From: Aeromonas eucrenophila
GTDB lineage: Bacteria; Pseudomonadota; Gammaproteobacteria; Enterobacterales; Aeromonadaceae
DNA length: 64,000 nt
NCBI RefSeq assembly: GCF_000819865.1
Contig: NZ_CDDF01000006.1
Location: forward strand, 45,197-109,196
Direction: 5' to 3'
Shown here: positions 1 to 9,149 of the stretch, piece by piece
Position numbering within the stretch: position 1 is the stretch's first letter
Layout: the number at the start of each line of letters is the position of its first letter
The notes under the pieces: generated by a model
What the model saw: only the letters and a program-made list of their open reading frames with translations
What the model was told of the DNA's origin: nothing
Databases searched by the model: none
Program-made: the position numbers and the translations under genes

Positions 1-21
1 GTGACGAGTGAGGGATCCGAT

Positions 22-1707
22 ATGTGGCAAGAAATGATTTATCCGGCGGCCTTCGTGCTGCTGGTCCTGCTGCCGGCACCCCTGCTCGGCAACTACATGT
101 ACAAGGTGTTCGAGGGGCAGAGCCGCTGGCTATCCCCCATCGAGCGAGCGACTATGGCCTGTTGCGGCACCGATGGCCGGGAGCAGGACTGGAAGTCCTA
201 CGCCCTCAGCCTGCTGGCCTTCAACGGCGCCGGCTTCGGCCTGCTGTTCCTGATCCTGATGGCGCAAGGCCTGCTGCCCCTCAACCCGCAGCAACTGCCC
301 GGCCTGAGCTGGCAAATGGCCTTCAACACCGCGGTCAGCTTCATGACCAATACCAACTGGCAAGCCTATTCCGGTGAGGCCAGCCTCTCCTACTTCAGCC
401 AGATGGTGGGGCTCACCACCCAGAACTTCGTCTCCGCCGGCACAGGCGCCGCCGTGGCCGTGGCGCTGTTCCGCGGCATAGCCCGCCAGCAGACCACCCA
501 TATTGGCAACTTCTGGCAGGATCTGGTGCGCTTCTGCCTCTACGTGCTGCTGCCGATGGCGCTGATCATGGCGCTGCTGCTGGTGTGGCAGGGCGTGCCC
601 CAGACGCTGTCGGCCTATCTGCCGTTCCACAGCCTGGAAGGTCAGGAACAGCTGCTGCCGCTCGGCCCTGCCGCGTCCCAGATCGCCATCAAGCAGCTCG
701 GCTCCAACGGCGGCGGCTTCTTCGGCATCAACTCGGCCCACCCGTTCGAGAACCCGACCGCCCTCTCCAACTGGCTGGAAATGGTCGCCCTGCTCACCAT
801 AGCCGCCGCCATGGTCTGCACCCTGGGCCGCTACGTGAAGGACAGCGGCCACGGTCGCGCCATCCTCATCGCCATGACCATCATGCTGGGGCTGGGGCTC
901 TGCCTCTCCCTCTCCCAAGAGATGAAGCCGGATCCCGCCCTCGCTCACCTCACCACTCAGATGGGCAACTGGGAAGGCAAGGAGAGCCGCTTCGGCCCAG
1001 TGCTCTCCAGCATCTGGGAAGTGGCGACCACGGCCGCCTCCAACGGCTCGGTCAACGCCATGCACGACAGCTTTGCTCCCCTCGCCAGCATGGTCGGCAT
1101 GATCAACATGCTGCTCGGTGAAGTGGTGTTTGGCGGCGTGGGTGCCGGTATCTACGGCATGATGCTGTTCGTGCTGCTGACCGTGTTCCTGTGTGGCCTG
1201 ATGGTGGGTCGCACCCCGACCTATCTGGGCAAGCGCCTCGGCATCACCGAGATGAAGTGGGTAGTCGCCAGCATGCTGGTGATGCCGGTCGGGGTATTGG
1301 TGATCGGTGGCGTGACCCTGCTGATGCCGGATGCCGCCACCGTCATCGGTCACGACGGCCCCCACGGCCTGTCACGGCTGATCTATGCCTACGCCTCAGC
1401 TGCCGGCAACAACGGCTCCGCCTTCGCCGGCTTTGCCGCCGCCGATAGCTGGCAGTGCATCGCCATCGGCCTGGCCATGCTGCTCGGCCGCTTCGGTTAC
1501 ATCATCCCTGTGCTGGCCATCGCCGGCCAGCTCGCCCGCGCCCCGCGCCAGGAGACGGGTGAAGGTGACTTCCCGATCCGGGGGCCACTGTTTATTACCT
1601 TGCTGATCATCACAGTACTGCTGATTGGCGGCCTCTCCTTCCTGCCACTGCTGGCACTGGGACCGGTGGCCGAACATCTGAGCCTGATACAGGGAGCAAT
1701 CCAATGA
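22..1707 (+). CDS. kdpA: KdpA, K+-translocating channel subunit of the Kdp ATPase
   Basis: This is the potassium-binding, channel-like subunit of the inner-membrane KdpFABC pump, which scavenges K+ at low external concentration. The protein is a very hydrophobic polytopic membrane protein of 561 aa, close to the usual 557-562. Filter-loop motifs typical of KdpA are visible: [37 protein letters not shown] and [11 protein letters not shown]. The reading frame is open back to the window edge, but the ATG at 22 follows a GAGGG ribosome site and gives the family length and N-terminus, so I start it there. Its end overlaps kdpB by four bases (ATGA). Any kdpF would lie to the left of the window. Confidence 0.96.
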   Translation: MWQEMIYPAAFVLLVLLPAPLLGNYMYKVFEGQSRWLSPIERATMACCGTDGREQDWKSYALSLLAFNGAGFGLLFLILMAQGLLPLNPQQLPGLSWQMAFNTAVSFMTNTNWQAYSGEASLSYFSQMVGLTTQNFVSAGTGAAVAVALFRGIARQQTTHIGNFWQDLVRFCLYVLLPMALIMALLLVWQGVPQTLSAYLPFHSLEGQEQLLPLGPAASQIAIKQLGSNGGGFFGINSAHPFENPTALSNWLEMVALLTIAAAMVCTLGRYVKDSGHGRAILIAMTIMLGLGLCLSLSQEMKPDPALAHLTTQMGNWEGKESRFGPVLSSIWEVATTAASNGSVNAMHDSFAPLASMVGMINMLLGEVVFGGVGAGIYGMMLFVLLTVFLCGLMVGRTPTYLGKRLGITEMKWVVASMLVMPVGVLVIGGVTLLMPDAATVIGHDGPHGLSRLIYAYASAAGNNGSAFAGFAAADSWQCIAIGLAMLLGRFGYIIPVLAIAGQLARAPRQETGEGDFPIRGPLFITLLIITVLLIGGLSFLPLLALGPVAEHLSLIQGAIQ

Positions 1708-3761
1708 GCAAGTCCATCTCCATGACAGCCCGCACCAACAAGGTGAAGGGCAAGAAACAGCGCTCACAAATCGTGCAAGCCATGGTCGAGGCGATCTATC
1801 GCTTCAACCCAAAGGCACTGTTTGGCAGCCCCATCCTGTTCACCCTCTGGCTGGCCGCCGTGATGGCGACCGTCGAGTCCCTGCTGGGCCAACCCCTGTC
1901 GGGAGTGGCCCCCAGCCTGGCCTGGCAGCTGACCGCCTGGCTCTGGCTGACCCTCTGGTTTGCCAACTTCGCCGAGACCCTGGCCGAAGGGCGCGGCAAG
2001 GCGAGGGCCGACAGCCTGAAGGCCGGCATGAGCCAGCTCAGGGCCCGCAAGGTCAGCGATCCTCGCGATGGACATGGGGAGTGGGTGCCCGCCACCAGCC
2101 TGCTCAAGGGAGATCTGGTGCTGGTGCGCAGCGGCGAGATGATCCCGGCCGACGGTGAAGTGGTGGCCGGCATCGCCTCGGTCAACGAGGCCGCCATCAC
2201 CGGCGAATCCGCCCCCGTCATCCGCGAATCCGGCACCGACCGCAGCGGCGTGACCGGCAACACCACAGTGGTCTCCGACGAGATCTGGGTAAAGGTCAGC
2301 AACAATCCGGGGGAAAGCACGCTGGATCGGATGATTGCGCTGGTGGAAGGGGCCAAGCGCCAGAAGACCCCGAACGAGATGGCACTCGATGCCCTGCTGG
2401 TGGGGCTGACCCTGATCTTCCTGCTGGTGGTCGCCACCCTGCCCTGGTTCCTCGACTACAACGGTACCCAGGTGCCGAGGCTCTACCTGCTCGCCCTGTT
2501 CATCACCCTGATCCCGACCACCATAGGCGGCCTGCTCTCCGCCATCGGCATCGCCGGCATGGACCGGCTGGTGAAGCTGAACGTGATCGCCAAGTCGGGT
2601 CGTGCGGTGGAAGCCGCCGGTGACGTGCGCACCCTGCTGCTGGACAAGACCGGCACCATCACCTTCGGCAATCGCATGGCCGACGAGCTGATCCCGGCCC
2701 CCGGTGTGGATCCCGCCCTGCTGGCCCAGGCGGCCATGCTGGCCTCCCTCGGTGACAATACACCGGAAGGCAAGTCCATCCTGACCCTGGCCGGCAAGAG
2801 CATGGCCAAGCCGAGCCAACTGGAGAGTGACAAGTTGATCCCGTTCAGCGCCGAGACCCGGTTGAGCGGACTGGATCGCAACGGTCATCAATATCGCAAG
2901 GGGGCTGTGGATGCTGTGCTCAACTACCTCTCCCTCGAGCGCAAATCGGTGCCGGAGCCGGTCCTGAAGGCGGTCGACCACATCGCCCGCCAGGGCGGCA
3001 CCCCGCTGCTGGTCTGCACCCAGGAGCAGTTGTTGGGGGTGGTGTTCCTCAAGGACATCATCAAACCCGGCATCAAGGCCCGCTTCCAGATCCTGCGCCA
3101 CATGGGGATACGGACAGTGATGATCACCGGAGACAACCCGCTGACCGCCGCCGCCATCGCCGCCGAGGCCGGGGTGGATGACTTCATCGCCGAAGCCACC
3201 CCGGAGAAGAAGCTGGCCTACATCCGCCAGGAGCAGGCCGATGGCCGCCTGGTCGCCATGTGCGGCGATGGTGCCAACGACGCGCCGGCGCTGGCCCAGG
3301 CCGACGTGGGTCTGGCCATGAACGAAGGGACCCAGGCCGCCAAGGAGGCGGGCAACCTGGTGGATCTGGACTCCAACCCCACCAAGCTGCTGGACGTGGT
3401 GCTGGTGGGCAAGCAGTTGCTGGTGACCCGCGGGGCGTTGACCACCTTCTCCATCGCCAACGACGTGGCCAAGTACTTTGCCATACTGCCGGCCCTGTTC
3501 ATCGCCGCCTATCCGCAGCTGGGTGCGCTGAACCTGATGCAGCTGGGCAGCCCGCAGAGCGCCATTCTGTCGGCCATCATCTTCAACGCCCTGATCATAG
3601 TGGCGCTGGTGCCGCTGGCCCTGCGCGGGGTCAGCCTGAAGGGATCCGCCGCCAGCCTGCTGCGCCGCAACCTGCTGATCTACGGCGTCGGTGGTCTGCT
3701 GGTGCCTTTCATCGGCATCAAGCTGATCGACTTGGTCATCACGGGCCTGGGTCTGGTGTAA
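1704..3761 (+). CDS. kdpB: KdpB, P-type ATPase catalytic subunit
   Basis: KdpB hydrolyses ATP to drive K+ import through KdpA in the inner membrane. Its 685 aa match the family length (682 in E. coli). Visible P-type ATPase signatures are the actuator loop TGESAPV, the phosphorylation motif DKTGTIT with the aspartate at residue 314, the nucleotide-domain motif GDNPLTA, and the hinge [18 protein letters not shown]. The TGES serine is the residue that is a regulatory phosphorylation site in E. coli KdpB. Translation is probably coupled to kdpA through the ATGA overlap. The last 15 codons recur in altered form about 110 bp downstream, at 3800-3872. Confidence 0.97.
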   Translation: MSKSISMTARTNKVKGKKQRSQIVQAMVEAIYRFNPKALFGSPILFTLWLAAVMATVESLLGQPLSGVAPSLAWQLTAWLWLTLWFANFAETLAEGRGKARADSLKAGMSQLRARKVSDPRDGHGEWVPATSLLKGDLVLVRSGEMIPADGEVVAGIASVNEAAITGESAPVIRESGTDRSGVTGNTTVVSDEIWVKVSNNPGESTLDRMIALVEGAKRQKTPNEMALDALLVGLTLIFLLVVATLPWFLDYNGTQVPRLYLLALFITLIPTTIGGLLSAIGIAGMDRLVKLNVIAKSGRAVEAAGDVRTLLLDKTGTITFGNRMADELIPAPGVDPALLAQAAMLASLGDNTPEGKSILTLAGKSMAKPSQLESDKLIPFSAETRLSGLDRNGHQYRKGAVDAVLNYLSLERKSVPEPVLKAVDHIARQGGTPLLVCTQEQLLGVVFLKDIIKPGIKARFQILRHMGIRTVMITGDNPLTAAAIAAEAGVDDFIAEATPEKKLAYIRQEQADGRLVAMCGDGANDAPALAQADVGLAMNEGTQAAKEAGNLVDLDSNPTKLLDVVLVGKQLLVTRGALTTFSIANDVAKYFAILPALFIAAYPQLGALNLMQLGSPQSAILSAIIFNALIIVALVPLALRGVSLKGSAASLLRRNLLIYGVGGLLVPFIGIKLIDLVITGLGLV

Positions 3762-3799
3762 GGGGACGCGATGCAGGTTGTGGAAGCGAGGACATCCAT

Positions 3800-3872
3800 G
3801 GCCTGCTGGTGCCCCCCATTAATCAGCATCAAGCTGATCGACCTGATCATCATCGGCCTGGGGCTGGTGTAA
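3800..3872 (+). pseudogene. Remnant copy of the kdpB 3' end
   Basis: This stretch between kdpB and kdpC resembles the last ~73 bases of kdpB (about 3689-3761). It includes GGCCTGCTGGTG, a 4-base indel, then ATCAAGCTGATCGAC and an in-register TAA; the final 15 codons read IKLIDLIIIGLGLV against [14 protein letters not shown] in the intact gene. The differences in those codons are synonymous or conservative except for one Thr/Ile change. Together with 38 bp of unrecognised sequence it widens the kdpB-kdpC gap to 174 bp, whereas these genes are normally tightly packed. I read it as a non-functional tail of a second, diverged kdpB allele. Confidence 0.8.
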
Positions 3873-3935
3873 CGACGACATAGCGGGGTGCAAGCCTGGC
3901 CTGCACCCCATCAATCTGTTTGGAGCAAGAAAATC

Positions 3936-4463
3936 ATGATAGCAATCAGAACCCTGCTGACCCTGACCCTGCTGCTGGGCGTCGGCTACCCGCTGGCGGT
4001 GACCGGGCTGGCCCAGCTGATGTTCCCCTGGCAGGCCAACGGCAGCCAGCTGACCAACGGCAAACAACAGCTGATCGGCAGTGCCCTGCTGGCGCAAAAA
4101 TTCGAGCGAGCCGAGTACTTCCACTCCCGCCCCTCCGCCAGCGACTTCGCCACCCTAGGCGGTGGCGCATCCAATCTGGGCATGAGCTCACCGCTGCGGG
4201 CCGAGTTCGCCAAGGCAGAAGCCAAAGTGCAGGGCGGTGACCCCTCGCCAACCCTGCTGACCCGCTCCGCCTCCGGCCTGGATCCTCATCTGCCGCTGGA
4301 TGCCGTACAGGCCCAGGTGGAGCGCATCGCCAAACAGCGTGGGCTGGATCCCGCCGCCTTGACGGAGCGGGTTCAGTCCGGGGCGCAAGCTGGTATCCTT
4401 GGCCCCCGGGTGGTCAACATTCTCCAGCTGAATCTCTGGCTAGATAAGGACAAGGATGCATGA
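3936..4463 (+). CDS. kdpC: KdpC, K+-ATPase accessory subunit
   Basis: KdpC is the small single-pass subunit that assembles with KdpA and KdpB and supports high-affinity ATP binding. The 175-aa product has an N-terminal membrane segment (residues ~5-25, LLTLTLLLGVGYPLAVTG), then conserved FPWQANGS, YFHSRPSA, SASGLDPHLP and the C-terminal VVNILQLNLWLDK. The frame is open further upstream, but ATG 3936 follows GGAGCAAG and gives the normal N-terminus. The final codons (LWLDKDKDA) are echoed 100 bp downstream, just before kdpD. Confidence 0.95.
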   Translation: MIAIRTLLTLTLLLGVGYPLAVTGLAQLMFPWQANGSQLTNGKQQLIGSALLAQKFERAEYFHSRPSASDFATLGGGASNLGMSSPLRAEFAKAEAKVQGGDPSPTLLTRSASGLDPHLPLDAVQAQVERIAKQRGLDPAALTERVQSGAQAGILGPRVVNILQLNLWLDKDKDA

Positions 4464-4513
4464 TGAGGGTTCTGGCTGGCTCAGCCGGCAAGGGTACGAC
4501 ATTGCCGGCGATC

Positions 4514-4564
4514 CCCGTTTTCGAGCCGAGCCTGCAGTTGCTCGATAAGGATAATGATGCGTGA
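4514..4564 (+). pseudogene. Remnant copy of the kdpC 3' end
   Basis: The sequence just ahead of kdpD reads LQLLDKDNDA followed by TGA. It matches the kdpC C-terminus LQLNLWLDKDKDA except for a nine-base deletion and one Lys-to-Asn change. The following bases TGATGAGG are also shared with the real kdpC stop region (4461-4468). The copy therefore duplicates the kdpC/kdpD junction, and it is the second copy that runs into the real kdpD. The strong match covers 4532-4564; the part before 4532 is weak. This is the second of three such tail copies in the operon. Confidence 0.75.
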
Positions 4565-7145
4565 TGAGGTACGGGCCGACGCCTTGCTGGCGAGCCTGGA
4601 GCAGGAACACAAGGGCAAGCTGAAGGTCTTTCTCGGCGCCGCGCCCGGCGTCGGCAAGACCTACGCCATGCTGCAGGCGGTGCGGGAACAGGCAAGGGAA
4701 GGGGTCGATATCCTGATCGGGGTGGTGGAGACCCACGGGCGCCAGGAGACCCTGGCCCTGCTCGACAAGCTCGCCATCCAGCCGCGCAAGATCCATCTCC
4801 ACCGCCAGCAACGGCTGGAGGAGATGGATCTGGATGGCTTGCTCGCACGCAAACCCGCCATCGCCGTGGTGGATGAGCTGGCCCACAGCAACGCCCCGGG
4901 CAGCCGTCACGAGAAGCGCTGGCAGGATGTGGAGGAGTTGCTCGGTGCCGGCATCGACGTCTACTCCACCCTCAACGTGCAGCACCTGGAGAGCCTCAAC
5001 GATCTGGTGTGGCAACTGACTGGGGTCAGGGTCAAGGAGACACTGCCGGATCAGGTGCTGCTGGAAGCGGACAGCATCATACTGATAGACCTGCCCCCCA
5101 AGGAGCTGCTCGGCCGGCTCAAGGAGGGCAAGGTCTATGTGCCCCATCAGGCCAAGGCCGCCCTGCAATCCTTCTTCTCCCTCAACAACCTGACCGCCCT
5201 GCGCGAGCTGGCGATGCAGACGGCCGCCAGCCACGTGGAGGGGGATCTGCAACTGCAGTGGCAGGCGGCGGGCAAGACCACCCAGCCGCTGCGGGGCAAG
5301 CTGATGGTCTGCCTAGGTGATCAGCACGGCTCGTCCCTGGTGCGCTACGGTCACCGCTTCGCCCAGCGCCGTCAGCTGCCCTGGCTGGTGGTCCACGTGG
5401 ACAGCAAGGGGCGCCGCACGGCCGAGCTGGAGCAGGCGCTGGCACTGGCCTCCCAGCTGGGGGCCAAGGTGCTGACCCTCTCCAGCCCGGCGGTCGCCGA
5501 TACCCTGCTGGAGACAGCCGAACAGCAGCAGGTGTCGCAACTGCTGCTCGGCAAACCCCACAAGGCGCCCTGGCGCCGCTCCTTGGTGCAGCATCTGCTG
5601 AAACAGGCGCGGGGACTCGAGATCACCCTGGTCGACACCGAGAAACGCAGACCGAGCCTGGGGCTGCATCCCTCGGATCCCAAGGATATTCGACAGAGCC
5701 TGCTGGCCCTGCTGATCATGGGCATCACCTCGGCCACCGCCTGGGGTCTCTCCCACTGGTTGCCCCCGGCCTCAATGCCATTGCTGTTCGTGCTGGGGGT
5801 GCTGGCCACGGCGCTCTCCACCAGCCTGGTGCCGGCTATCCTGGCGGCGGTGCTGGGCTTCGTCGCCCACAACCTGTTGTTCACCGCCCCCCACTTCTCC
5901 CTGAGCGTGGCCAGTCACAGCGATCTGCTCAACCTGTTCGTGCTGCTCATCGTCGGCATGGCGGCCGGGCGGCTCGCCTCCCGCCAGCGCCAGCAACTGG
6001 TGGGCCTGCGCGAGACCCAGCAGCTCGGCAATGCCCTGCTATCGCTGAGCCAGGGGCTGGCCACCGCCAGCAGCCCGGTCGAGGTGCTCAGGCAAGGCAC
6101 TCAGGCCATCTCGCTGGCACTGGGCCAACCCGTGTTCGCCCTCGATGAGGATTACCAGTACCGGGCGGGAGACGAGCAGAAGCCGCCGGGCCAGACCGAC
6201 AAGGCGGCCATCGACTGGTGTCTGGCCCAGAAGCTGAGCGCCGGGGCCCACACCGCGACCCTCAACGCGGCCGAGGCCCAGTATCACCACCTCACCGACG
6301 AGCTGGTGCTGGGCATCAGGTTGGCCAATCCGCTCGCCTCCTCCGCCGAGCATCAGTTGCAGGCGCTGCTCACCGATATCCGCGCCGCCCTTGCCCGGAT
6401 CGATCTCAACGAGCGGCTGGCCGACAGCCAGCTGCAGGCCGAAACCGACCGGCTGCGCGCCGCCCTGCTCTCCTCGGTGTCGCACGATCTGAAGACACCG
6501 CTGGCCACCATCATAGGGGCCGGCAGCACCCTGCTGGAATACGGTGATCGGATAAGCCCGGAGGATCGCGACGAGCTGCTGCATTCGGTGCAGGACGAGG
6601 CGCGCCGCCTGCACAGCTATGTGCAGAACCTGCTGGACATGACCCGCATCGGCTCACCGGACTTCCAGCTAAAACGGGACTGGGTCGATCTGGCGGATCT
6701 GGTGGAGAGTGCCCGCAAGCGGCTGGACTCCTCCTGGCGCCAGCACAAGCTGCTCATTCACTTCGATCAGCAGATCCCCCAGCTCTACGTGCACGGCGCC
6801 CTGATCGAGCAGGTGCTGGTCAACATACTCGACAACGCCTCCCGCTACTCGCCGGCCGGCACCCCCATCGAGTTCAAGGTGATGCTGGCCACCCCGGATC
6901 TCATCATCGACATCATCGACATCGGGGTCGGCATCGCCACCGCGGACAGGGACAAGATCTTCAATCTGTTCTACACCCAGCCGGTCGGCGATGGCGGCAG
7001 CCGCGGCACCGGGCTTGGCCTCGCCATTTCTCGCGCTATGATAGAGGCCCACGGCGGCCGCATCTGGGCATTTTCCGGCCCCAACGGCAACGGTACCTGC
7101 ATGCGCATCTCCCTGCCGCTCGCCCTCAATTCACCGGAGGTGTAA
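4557..7145 (+). CDS. kdpD: KdpD, osmosensitive K+ sensor histidine kinase
   Basis: KdpD is the membrane sensor kinase that phosphorylates KdpE and induces kdpFABC under K+ limitation. The 862-aa protein is slightly shorter than the 894 of E. coli. In order: an N-terminal KdpD domain with a Walker-type loop (GAAPGVGKTYAML) and the DELAHSNAPGSRH and NVQHLESLNDL motifs, a Usp-like domain (~residues 245-365), four close transmembrane segments (~380-475), a GAF-like region, then the histidine kinase core with SHDLKTPLATIIG (His ~643) and an ATPase domain with LDNASRYSP and GTGLGLAI. Two ATGs are available (4554, 4557). The second is better spaced from AAGGA and matches the start context of the duplicated junction. 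The 3' end overlaps kdpE by one base (TAATG). Confidence 0.95.
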   Translation: MRDEVRADALLASLEQEHKGKLKVFLGAAPGVGKTYAMLQAVREQAREGVDILIGVVETHGRQETLALLDKLAIQPRKIHLHRQQRLEEMDLDGLLARKPAIAVVDELAHSNAPGSRHEKRWQDVEELLGAGIDVYSTLNVQHLESLNDLVWQLTGVRVKETLPDQVLLEADSIILIDLPPKELLGRLKEGKVYVPHQAKAALQSFFSLNNLTALRELAMQTAASHVEGDLQLQWQAAGKTTQPLRGKLMVCLGDQHGSSLVRYGHRFAQRRQLPWLVVHVDSKGRRTAELEQALALASQLGAKVLTLSSPAVADTLLETAEQQQVSQLLLGKPHKAPWRRSLVQHLLKQARGLEITLVDTEKRRPSLGLHPSDPKDIRQSLLALLIMGITSATAWGLSHWLPPASMPLLFVLGVLATALSTSLVPAILAAVLGFVAHNLLFTAPHFSLSVASHSDLLNLFVLLIVGMAAGRLASRQRQQLVGLRETQQLGNALLSLSQGLATASSPVEVLRQGTQAISLALGQPVFALDEDYQYRAGDEQKPPGQTDKAAIDWCLAQKLSAGAHTATLNAAEAQYHHLTDELVLGIRLANPLASSAEHQLQALLTDIRAALARIDLNERLADSQLQAETDRLRAALLSSVSHDLKTPLATIIGAGSTLLEYGDRISPEDRDELLHSVQDEARRLHSYVQNLLDMTRIGSPDFQLKRDWVDLADLVESARKRLDSSWRQHKLLIHFDQQIPQLYVHGALIEQVLVNILDNASRYSPAGTPIEFKVMLATPDLIIDIIDIGVGIATADRDKIFNLFYTQPVGDGGSRGTGLGLAISRAMIEAHGGRIWAFSGPNGNGTCMRISLPLALNSPEV

Positions 7146-7828
7146 TGGCGCACATATTGGTCATCGACGATGAGACGGCCATCCGCCGCTTCCTGCGCAT
7201 CAGCCTGACCGCCGAGGGGCACCAGGTCAGCGAGGCGGTCGGCGTCAATGACGGCCTGGCCCAGTATCGCCACCTCAACCCCGACCTGGTGATCCTGGAT
7301 CTGGGGCTGCCGGACGGAGACGGCATCCAGATCCTGCAAGCCATCAGGGAGCATCATCAGCACCCGGTGCTGGTGCTGTCGGCGCGGGATTCGGAGCAGG
7401 AGAAGGTGCGGTTGCTGGATGCCGGCGCCAACGACTACATGAGCAAGCCGTTCGGCATCGGCGAGATGATGGCGCGGATCCGCGTGCTGCTGCGGCAGCG
7501 GGCCGGGGCCAGCAGCGGCGAGTGCCGCCACTTCCCCCAGTGCGGCCTGAGTCTGGATACCAGCAGCCACAAGGTGAGCCTGCACGGAGAGGAGATCCCC
7601 CTGTCCCGCAAGGAGTTCGCCCTGCTGCAGGCGCTGGTGTGCCACCCCGGCAAGCTGGTGATGCAGACCCAGCTGCTCAACGACATCTGGGGACCGAGTC
7701 ACAAGGAAGACACCCACTACCTGCGCATCGTCATCGCCAGCCTGCGCAAGAAGCTGGCCGACAATCCCCAACAGCCCAGCCTGATCGAGACAGAATCCGG
7801 CATCGGCTACCGCTTTATCGGCAGCTGA
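7145..7828 (+). CDS. kdpE: KdpE, OmpR-type response regulator of the kdp operon
   Basis: KdpE is the cytoplasmic DNA-binding partner of KdpD. The 227-aa protein has a receiver domain (acidic pair in VIDDE, phospho-acceptor Asp52 in LVILDLGLPDG, conserved Lys in SKPFG) and a C-terminal winged helix ending in TESGIGYRFIG, typical of the OmpR/PhoB family. It overlaps kdpD by one base, which suggests translational coupling. The final 19 codons and the ten bases TGATGTTTCA after them are repeated almost exactly 98 bp downstream. Confidence 0.96.
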   Translation: MAHILVIDDETAIRRFLRISLTAEGHQVSEAVGVNDGLAQYRHLNPDLVILDLGLPDGDGIQILQAIREHHQHPVLVLSARDSEQEKVRLLDAGANDYMSKPFGIGEMMARIRVLLRQRAGASSGECRHFPQCGLSLDTSSHKVSLHGEEIPLSRKEFALLQALVCHPGKLVMQTQLLNDIWGPSHKEDTHYLRIVIASLRKKLADNPQQPSLIETESGIGYRFIGS

Positions 7829-7837
7829 TGTTTCAGC

Positions 7838-7926
7838 AAGAAGAAGCTGGCCAGCAGCATCATCCCCATCAGCCCAGCCTGATCGAAACTGAATCCGGCA
7901 TCGGCTACCGCTTCATCGGCAGTTGA
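7838..7926 (+). pseudogene. Remnant copy of the kdpE 3' end
   Basis: These ~90 bases repeat the last part of kdpE, from AAGAAGCTGGCC through CAGCCCAGCCTGATCGA to the stop. A 5-base length difference early in the copy breaks the frame. In the final 57 bases there are only four differences (GAG/GAA, ACA/ACT, TTT/TTC, AGC/AGT), and all four are synonymous third-position changes. That pattern suggests both copies diverged while coding, so this is more likely the tail of another kdpE allele than a recent slippage duplication. It runs straight into a parS site. Confidence 0.85.
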
Positions 7927-7942
7927 TGTTTCACGTGGAACG
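7927..7942. promoter_or_regulatory. parS-like centromere site 1
   Basis: TGTTTCACGTGGAACG matches the ParB-binding parS consensus (TGTTNCACGTGNAACA) except at the last base. It overlaps the stop codon of the MFS gene and directly follows the kdpE remnant. The cognate ParA and ParB genes are at 38875-40583. Confidence 0.75.
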
Positions 7943-9058
7943 ACGCCAGCTGCACAACACGGCCAGCAAGCCGCAGCCGATAAGCAGCAATCCCAGATCC
8001 TGCAAGGCGGCTGCCAGCGCCAACCCCTGGCTGAGCAGCAGGTAGTAGGCCAGACCGAACAGGGCACCGGCACTGCCCGCCACCTCTCGATAGGCCAGCA
8101 AGGCCTGACTCAGCACGTTGGGGATGGCGATACCAAAGGCCACCACTATTCCCATCATGGGCAGCAGGAACCAGAGCGAGCCTTGCGTCGCCCACAGAAC
8201 CCCACCTGAACCCAGCGCCAGGCCAGCGGCCAAGCGGATAAGGGATGACGGCTGCCAACCCTTTCTCAGCAGGCGCTTGTTCAGCAGGCTGCCGGCAAGC
8301 GTCGCCAGAGCCAGCCCCATGCCGGAGTAACCAAACTCGTTGATGCTCAAGCCGAGCGAGGCGAATAGGAAGGGGGCCAGGCTGTAGTAGCCAAACAGCA
8401 TGGTGTTGAACAGGGCGACCAGCAGGGCGCTGTGCCAGAGCCCGGCATCCCGCGCCATCCGGCGCGCCAGCGGCCACAAGGCAATCCGAGTAGTAGTTTC
8501 TGGACGGGTTTCCGGCAACCGCCAACCGGCGATCAGCAACAGTCCAAGGGCCAGCATCAGCAAGGCGCCGAACACACCGAGATGGCCAAAGCGCCCGACC
8601 AGCAGGCCACCGCTCATCAAGCCCATCACCGGGCTGAGAGACAATGCCACCCCCATCACCGAGAAGACCTTGGCCAAATCGCTACCCTGGTAGCTGTCGC
8701 GCAGCATGGTCTGGGTTACGACGGATCCCACGGCGGCACCGAAGGCCGAGATGACCCGCGCGACCAGCAGAGTTTCAAATTCGGTAGCCAGCAGCGCCAG
8801 CAGGGTGCCGAGCCCGTAGGTCAGCAGACCGGCCAGCATGGCCGGACGCCGTCCGATCAGATCGCACAGCCGCCCCCAGCAGACCACGCCCACCGCAAAC
8901 GCCAGAAAATAGACCGACAGGGTCTGGGACGCCAGCCCTTCGCTCACCCGGAACGCCGTGGCGATCTGGGTCAGTGCGGGGCTATAGATGGTCTCCACTA
9001 TCTGCGGGAACATCATCAATCCAACCACCAGCCAGAGCGGTGGCGACTTGTTGTTCAT
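7931..9058 (-). CDS. MFS multidrug exporter of the Bcr/CflA type
   Basis: The predicted 375-aa inner-membrane protein has about twelve hydrophobic segments and belongs to the major facilitator superfamily, DHA1 drug:H+ antiporters. The loop after segment 2 (GRLCDLIGRRPAML) is the classic MFS motif A, and the segment-4/5 region LLVARVISAFGAAVGSVV resembles Bcr/CflA/EmrD exporters. A TTG further upstream is in frame, but the ATG at 9058 is placed 7 bp after GAGGAGG. The substrate cannot be read from sequence. It is transcribed divergently from an AraC-family regulator, 91 bp away, with a perfect inverted repeat between them. The 3' end overlaps a parS site. Confidence 0.85.
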   Translation of the reverse strand: MNNKSPPLWLVVGLMMFPQIVETIYSPALTQIATAFRVSEGLASQTLSVYFLAFAVGVVCWGRLCDLIGRRPAMLAGLLTYGLGTLLALLATEFETLLVARVISAFGAAVGSVVTQTMLRDSYQGSDLAKVFSVMGVALSLSPVMGLMSGGLLVGRFGHLGVFGALLMLALGLLLIAGWRLPETRPETTTRIALWPLARRMARDAGLWHSALLVALFNTMLFGYYSLAPFLFASLGLSINEFGYSGMGLALATLAGSLLNKRLLRKGWQPSSLIRLAAGLALGSGGVLWATQGSLWFLLPMMGIVVAFGIAIPNVLSQALLAYREVAGSAGALFGLAYYLLLSQGLALAAALQDLGLLLIGCGLLAVLCSWRRST

Positions 9059-9103
9059 GACAAACCTCCTCAATCAAGGCGGCCAGTCTAGTGAGAAACA
9101 GCA

Positions 9104-9148
9104 TGTCTGATTACAATAAGCAGGACTATAAACATCAATAATCAGACA
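9104..9148. promoter_or_regulatory. Perfect 10-bp inverted repeat in the divergent MFS/AraC promoter
   Basis: TGTCTGATTA (9104-9113) and TAATCAGACA (9139-9148) are exact reverse complements separated by 25 bp. They fill the short region between two divergent genes, and the right arm ends one base before the AraC-family start codon. Position and symmetry suggest an operator for that regulator, controlling itself and the exporter. Confidence 0.6.
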
Positions 9149-9149
9149 G

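Noticed and set aside
1764..3101. Minus-strand frame antisense to kdpB
   Set aside because: Low-complexity shadow translation over a conserved gene.
5389..5404. CACGTG palindrome in kdpD as a possible fifth parS
   Set aside because: TGGTCCACGTGGACAG shares only the central core; both outer arms deviate from the parS consensus.
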